Assembly: GCF_946221635.1 (NCBI RefSeq)
Contig: NZ_CAMIHB010000003.1
Location: 124,001 to 188,000 of the forward strand
Source: an uncultured Rhodoferax sp.
Lineage (GTDB): Bacteria; Pseudomonadota; Gammaproteobacteria; Burkholderiales; Burkholderiaceae_C
Length of the DNA stretch: 64,000 bases
Direction of reading: 5' to 3'
Shown: in pieces, positions 60,291 to 64,000 of the stretch
Numbering within the stretch: position 1 is the first letter of the stretch
How the letters are laid out: the number at the start of each line of letters is the position of its first letter
Translations under genes and position numbers: made by a program
The notes under the pieces: generated by a model
What the model was told of the DNA's origin: nothing
Seen by the model: only the letters and a program-made list of their open reading frames with translations
Database searches by the model: none

Positions 60291-61097
60291 ATGCTGCGTG
60301 TGAAATTATCGGTTGTTTATGCCTCTCTGCTGGCGGCCGTATCGCTGGTTTTGGCGGGCTGCTCTTCTGCACCGGTAGACAAAACCGCTGGCATGAGTCC
60401 CAACCGCCTCTATGCCGAGGCCAAGGATGAAATGGGGTCCTCGCAATGGGACAAAGCAGTCCCCCTGCTTGAAAAACTCGAAGCGCGCGCAGCCGGCACG
60501 CCCTTGGCCCAACAGGCGCAACTGGACAAGGCCTATGCCCACTACAAGGCAGCCGAGCCCGCCCAGGCACTGGCCACACTGGAGCGCTTCATCAAGCTGC
60601 ACCCCGCCAGCCCGGCCTTGGATTATGCAATCTACCTCAAGGGCATCATCAACTTCAACGATGACCTGGGACTGCTCTCTTCCATCACGCGGCAGGATCT
60701 GTCAGAACGGGACCAGAAGGCTGCCAAGGAGTCGTTTGAAGCCTTCAAGGAGTTGGTGACACGTTTCCCCGATTCCCGCTATACCCCTGACGCCCGCCAG
60801 CGCATGGCCTATATCGTGGGCTCACTGGCACAGTACGAAGTGCATGTGGCCCGCTATTACTACAAACGTGGCGCCTACCTGGCCGCCGCCAACCGTGCAC
60901 AGCAAGCCGTGACAGACTACCGCGATGTACCGGCCATTGAAGAGGCCTTGTTCATCCTCTACAAGTCCTACGACGCACTGGGCATGGAACAACTGCGCGA
61001 CGACGCCAAGCGCATTCTGGAAAAGAACTATCCCCAGTCCGACTATGTGCTCAAGGGGGGAAAGACCAACTCGGATCCGTGGTGGAAGGTCTGGTAA
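60291..61097 (+). CDS. bamD: BamD outer-membrane assembly lipoprotein
   Basis: The 268-residue protein has a lipoprotein signal (SLVLAGCSS, lipid Cys at about residue 23) and five TPR-like repeats (about 40-240; for example LAQQAQLDKAYAHYKAAEPAQALATLE). BamD is the essential partner of BamA. It is divergent from rluD and its 3' end overlaps dinG by 47 bases on the other strand. Confidence 0.93.
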   Translation: MLRVKLSVVYASLLAAVSLVLAGCSSAPVDKTAGMSPNRLYAEAKDEMGSSQWDKAVPLLEKLEARAAGTPLAQQAQLDKAYAHYKAAEPAQALATLERFIKLHPASPALDYAIYLKGIINFNDDLGLLSSITRQDLSERDQKAAKESFEAFKELVTRFPDSRYTPDARQRMAYIVGSLAQYEVHVARYYYKRGAYLAAANRAQQAVTDYRDVPAIEEALFILYKSYDALGMEQLRDDAKRILEKNYPQSDYVLKGGKTNSDPWWKVW

Positions 61098-63060
61098 GCG
61101 CCTCCAGCGCGCTGTCGAACTCTTCAGACTGGGTCAGTAGCGGCATGGCGGGCAAGGCCGCCAGCAGTCCGCGCCCATAAGACATGGTGCGCAAACGAAC
61201 GTCGCAGATCACCAGAATGCCGCGATCCGCCTCGCGGCGAATCAGACGCCCCACACCCTGCTTGAGAGCCAGGGCAGCTTGCGGCAACTGGTAGTGCGCA
61301 AAAGGGCTAAGTCCTTCGGATTCCATCTGCTGGCATCGGGCCTCAACGACAGGATCGTCAGGCGGGGCAAAGGGGATCTTGTCGATCACCACCATTTGCA
61401 GGGCATCCCCGGGCACGTCCACCCCTTCCCAGAAGGCTCCCGTAGCTACCAGGACGAATCCTGATGAATTCGCCGCAGCAGTAAAACGGGCCAACAAGTC
61501 ACGCTTGGACGCTTCCCCCTGTAGCAGGACCTCGACCCCTGCCCACGAAGGCAGCGATGCCCGCAACACCTGGGCAACCCGTCGCATGGCACGCAAAGTC
61601 GTTGTCAACACCAGGGTCCGCCCCCTCAAAGCCATAGCCCCTTGGGCAACCAGGGCAGCCACAGCGTCACTGTGTTGTGCATCAGACGGTTTCGGGAACT
61701 CCCGGGGAATGTACAGACGGGCCTGGCGCGAATAATCGAAGGGACTGGCCAACTGCAACACGCGTGCGCCGTCCAGACCATGGGCCGCGACGAACTGGCC
61801 CAGGCCTTCGTCCGTGCCCAAGGTCGCCGACGTAAACACCCAAGCCGGGCCACCGCCAAGGCGTTCTGACAAGCGCTCGCGCATGGCCGCTGCCACCGTC
61901 AGGGGTGACTCGTGCATGCGCAGGCGAACCCCGCTCTCCACCCAGCGCACGGCTTCCGGCGGCGTGGCCTCCGAGAAATAGGCCAGGCGCTGCGCGAGCT
62001 CCTGCCCGCGGTTCAATAGCGTCGTCAACTCCTCGGCTGCGGCAGCAACCAGCGCCAGTGCAGCCAGCGCGGCCTCCAAAGCACTCCCGACCTGCGTGAG
62101 CGCATGCACCCAATTCGACTGCGCGATCCCCTGCGGCGCCGCTGCCCCCACCCAGCGCAAGCGCGTCGCCGGGTCTGCCGGCCGCTGGCAAGTCAGCTGC
62201 CACTCCGCCAGAGCGCCCTCCAGGCGCATCGCCAGTTCCGGCCAATCGGCAAAACCGCGCGCGTGCAACAGCCCCAGACTCACCAGATCGCGGCTCCAGT
62301 ACTGCAACTGCTGGCTTCCGAGCTGCTTGCCCAAAAACTGGATGCCCACCTCGTTGAGTTGATGGGCTTCGTCGAACACCACAGCGTTCACCGTGGGCAG
62401 CAATTCGGCCACTCCGGACTCCCGTACGTTCCAGTCGGCGAAGAACAGGTGGTGGTTGATGACCACCAGGTCCGCCGCCATGGCCTCCCGCCGGGCCCGG
62501 TAGACATGGCAGGCCTGGAATTGCGGACACTTCCCGGCCGTGCAGTTGTCACGGGTCGATGTGACCAGGGGAATAACGGGCGACTGCTCGTCCAGCATGG
62601 ACAGCTCTGCCAGATCACCGCTGCGTGTGCTCTGGGCCCATTGCTCCACCACGCCCAGCATTTTCAGATCGGCAGGCCGCGGCAAGACACCCAGATGGCG
62701 CGCACCTCCCAGCCGACTTAGACAGAGATAACTGGAACGCCCCTTGAGAAGGGCCACCCGGGTGGGCAAGCCCAGCGTCGCCAACAATTGGGGAATGTCT
62801 CGGCCAAAGAGCTGGTCCTGCAAGGCCTTGGTCGCCGTGGACACCAGTACGCGCCCTCCCCCCAGCAGCGCGGGCACCAGATAGGCAAAGGTCTTGCCAA
62901 TGCCGGTGCCGGCCTCCACCACGAGGACACCCCCCTGCTCCAGGGTGTCCGCCACGGCTTCGGCCATCGCCAACTGACCTGCACGCGGTGCAAAACCCGG
63001 GATGGCCTGCGCCAAGGGTCCGTCGACGGCCAACGCATCCGCAAGCGCCTTGCGCAGCAT
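61051..63060 (-). CDS. dinG: ATP-dependent DNA helicase, DinG family
   Basis: The 669-residue superfamily 2 helicase has Walker A EAGTGIGKTFAYL (about residues 49-61), DEAH box VVFDEAHQLNEV near residue 230 and four Fe-S cysteines: one in SSYLCLSRL and three in DNCTAGKCPQFQAC, the XPD/DinG pattern. Motif VI is near the C-terminus (QGVGRLIRREADRG). It resolves R-loops and G-quadruplexes. It overlaps bamD by 47 bases and lies 6 bases after the DUF465 gene. Confidence 0.92.
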   Translation of the reverse strand: MLRKALADALAVDGPLAQAIPGFAPRAGQLAMAEAVADTLEQGGVLVVEAGTGIGKTFAYLVPALLGGGRVLVSTATKALQDQLFGRDIPQLLATLGLPTRVALLKGRSSYLCLSRLGGARHLGVLPRPADLKMLGVVEQWAQSTRSGDLAELSMLDEQSPVIPLVTSTRDNCTAGKCPQFQACHVYRARREAMAADLVVINHHLFFADWNVRESGVAELLPTVNAVVFDEAHQLNEVGIQFLGKQLGSQQLQYWSRDLVSLGLLHARGFADWPELAMRLEGALAEWQLTCQRPADPATRLRWVGAAAPQGIAQSNWVHALTQVGSALEAALAALALVAAAAEELTTLLNRGQELAQRLAYFSEATPPEAVRWVESGVRLRMHESPLTVAAAMRERLSERLGGGPAWVFTSATLGTDEGLGQFVAAHGLDGARVLQLASPFDYSRQARLYIPREFPKPSDAQHSDAVAALVAQGAMALRGRTLVLTTTLRAMRRVAQVLRASLPSWAGVEVLLQGEASKRDLLARFTAAANSSGFVLVATGAFWEGVDVPGDALQMVVIDKIPFAPPDDPVVEARCQQMESEGLSPFAHYQLPQAALALKQGVGRLIRREADRGILVICDVRLRTMSYGRGLLAALPAMPLLTQSEEFDSALEALTRPSTTDPSWSFPP

Positions 63061-63066
63061 GGCGGA

Positions 63067-63270
63067 TCAGGCGGGCTCGTCAGGCTGCAGGGCCGCCTGC
63101 AACCGGGCCATCTCATCCCGCAGAGCGAGCCGCCTCTTCTTCAGCCGGCGCATCACCAACTCGTCGGCGGGGGCATCGGCGTGGACACGGTCGATCAGTG
63201 CATCGAGATCACTGTGTTCGATGCGCAGCTCTATCAAACGCCGCTGCGGGGAATGGAGATTGGTTTCCAA
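63067..63270 (-). CDS. DUF465 (YdcH-like) small protein
   Basis: The 67-residue protein is a helical hairpin of the DUF465 family, with LIELRIEHSDLDALIDRV (about residues 12-29) followed by ELVMRRLKKRRLALRDEMARL. The start is TTG at 63270, with no clear ribosome site, so a downstream start is possible. The function is unknown. It is just upstream of dinG on the same strand. Confidence 0.8.
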   Translation of the reverse strand: METNLHSPQRRLIELRIEHSDLDALIDRVHADAPADELVMRRLKKRRLALRDEMARLQAALQPDEPA

Positions 63271-63383
63271 GGGTAAATCGGGGGAAGTACGTGGTTAAAT
63301 GGTAAGGATATGCAAAGCGGCCACTCGATAATACGGCCTCGCTGCAGCTCTCTGGATCTTCTGCGCACTATTGCCCCCACACC

Positions 63384-64000
63384 ATGGCTACCACCGGATA
63401 CCGACTCACCGCTTCCACCGGCATTCACAAGGGTGACCGCGAATACCAGCAGGACCAAGTGGCCTTGCTCAAGCACCCGCGCGTCAATGGCTGCCTGCTG
63501 GCAGTGGTAGCAGATGGAATGGGGGGGCGCAGTGGTGGGCGCAAGGCCTCGGACCAGGTAATGATGACGGCCAAGCAGCTGTTCGAGCGCTATGACCCGG
63601 ATTCCGATGACGCCGCAGCCACCCTGATGCAGGTGGTGCAGGAAGCCCATATCGTCATCAAGCTGACCGCTATTTCTTCCGAAGAAGAACCCCATAGCAC
63701 GCTGGCGGCCTTCCTGATCAACCCTGGCGGCGACTGCCACTGGGCCCACACGGGAGACTCCCGCGTGTACCAGTACCACGGCAACCGCTTCGTCAAGCGG
63801 ACCATGGACCACTCGTACGTTCAGGCCCTGGTCAACCGCGGCGAGATTACGGAAGAACAGGCCGCCGTGCACCCGCAGTCCAACATCCTCATGGGTTGCC
63901 TGGGCACCGAAAACGACCCACCGGTGGACTTCCACTTCATTCCCAAGCTGCGTCCGGGCGACGTGCTCATGGCCTGCAGCGATGGGGTCTGGCACTACTT
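63384..64000 (+). CDS. PP2C-family serine/threonine phosphatase, cut by the window edge
   Basis: The first 205 residues are visible and the gene continues past 64000. The PP2C motifs begin with NxDxxxx-like STGIHKGDREYQQDQV, then VVADGMGGRSGG (metal-binding D44), HTGDSRVYQYHG near residue 120 and ACSDGVWHY at the edge. Such enzymes remove phosphate from Ser/Thr of proteins, often opposite a Hanks-type kinase. No kinase is in the window, but it could lie just beyond. The ATG at 63384 is preceded by CACACC. Confidence 0.88.
   Translation, partial: MATTGYRLTASTGIHKGDREYQQDQVALLKHPRVNGCLLAVVADGMGGRSGGRKASDQVMMTAKQLFERYDPDSDDAAATLMQVVQEAHIVIKLTAISSEEEPHSTLAAFLINPGGDCHWAHTGDSRVYQYHGNRFVKRTMDHSYVQALVNRGEITEEQAAVHPQSNILMGCLGTENDPPVDFHFIPKLRPGDVLMACSDGVWHY

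Noticed and set aside
63234..63995. Open frame antisense to the PP2C gene
   Set aside because: No domain; the PP2C metal-binding motifs are on the plus strand.

Overview
The window looks like a chromosomal segment of a high-GC betaproteobacterium of the Comamonadaceae (Rhodoferax/Polaromonas/Acidovorax type). The grounds are the unbroken housekeeping order ndk-rlmN-pilW-rodZ-ispG-hisS-yfgM-bamB-der-hfq-hflX-hflK-hflC-hisZ-purA, two Bug (TctC-type) solute receptors, a complete-looking aerobic corrin-ring operon, and a dispersed intergenic repeat of a kind I recall from this family. Genus assignment is inference. I see no tRNA, rRNA, CRISPR array, transposase or prophage gene.

Layout. 1-8400: small stress and regulation units. 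These are a TetR/peroxiredoxin pair, a LysR regulator divergent from an AhpD-like protein, a PNPOx-like protein, a four-gene exported metal-handling operon (4018-5839), and an FtrA-type AraC regulator divergent from a rhodanese. 7415-11535: a Bug receptor divergent from a TctD/TctE two-component system whose operon ends in a second Bug protein. 11594-15512: a four-gene light/DNA-repair operon (chalcone-isomerase-like, photolyase, 51-residue DUF2256 protein, Fe-S photolyase PhrB type). 16307-23420: cobalamin operon cobG-H-I-J, with cobK inverted inside it, then cobL-E-M-F. 24262-28993: fatty-acid beta-oxidation (acyl-CoA dehydrogenase, thiolase, FadJ-type fusion) with a clear palindromic operator. 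29013-31953: lipase, PF10118 hydrolase and a split chromate transporter. 31950-39467: mixed genes, including an SDR/AraC pair, two exported or membrane proteins of unknown role, rlmB, a lone HELTH zincin, a YbbA-type ATPase divergent from a TesA-type esterase, and a DUF2189 protein.

39555-60289 is almost continuously minus-strand housekeeping: metC-like, a phosphoribosyltransferase, purA, hisZ, the HflKC/HflX/Hfq block, Der, BamB, YfgM, HisS, IspG, RodZ, PilW, RlmN, Ndk, RluB, ScpB and RluD. bamD is divergent from rluD, then dinG and a DUF465 protein lie on the minus strand, and a PP2C phosphatase runs off the right edge. Many of these genes overlap by a few bases, which suggests translational coupling.

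The observations most worth a second look are the metal-relay operon, the lone HELTH zincin, the four-copy intergenic repeat, two places where divergent genes share the bases of one CATG as both start codons, the sensor-kinase/Bug coupling, and several well-formed operators (25455-25478, 6905-6958, 1579-1598). No stretch longer than about 300 bases lacks a gene; the longest (23421-23697) holds a decayed gene remnant and a promoter.
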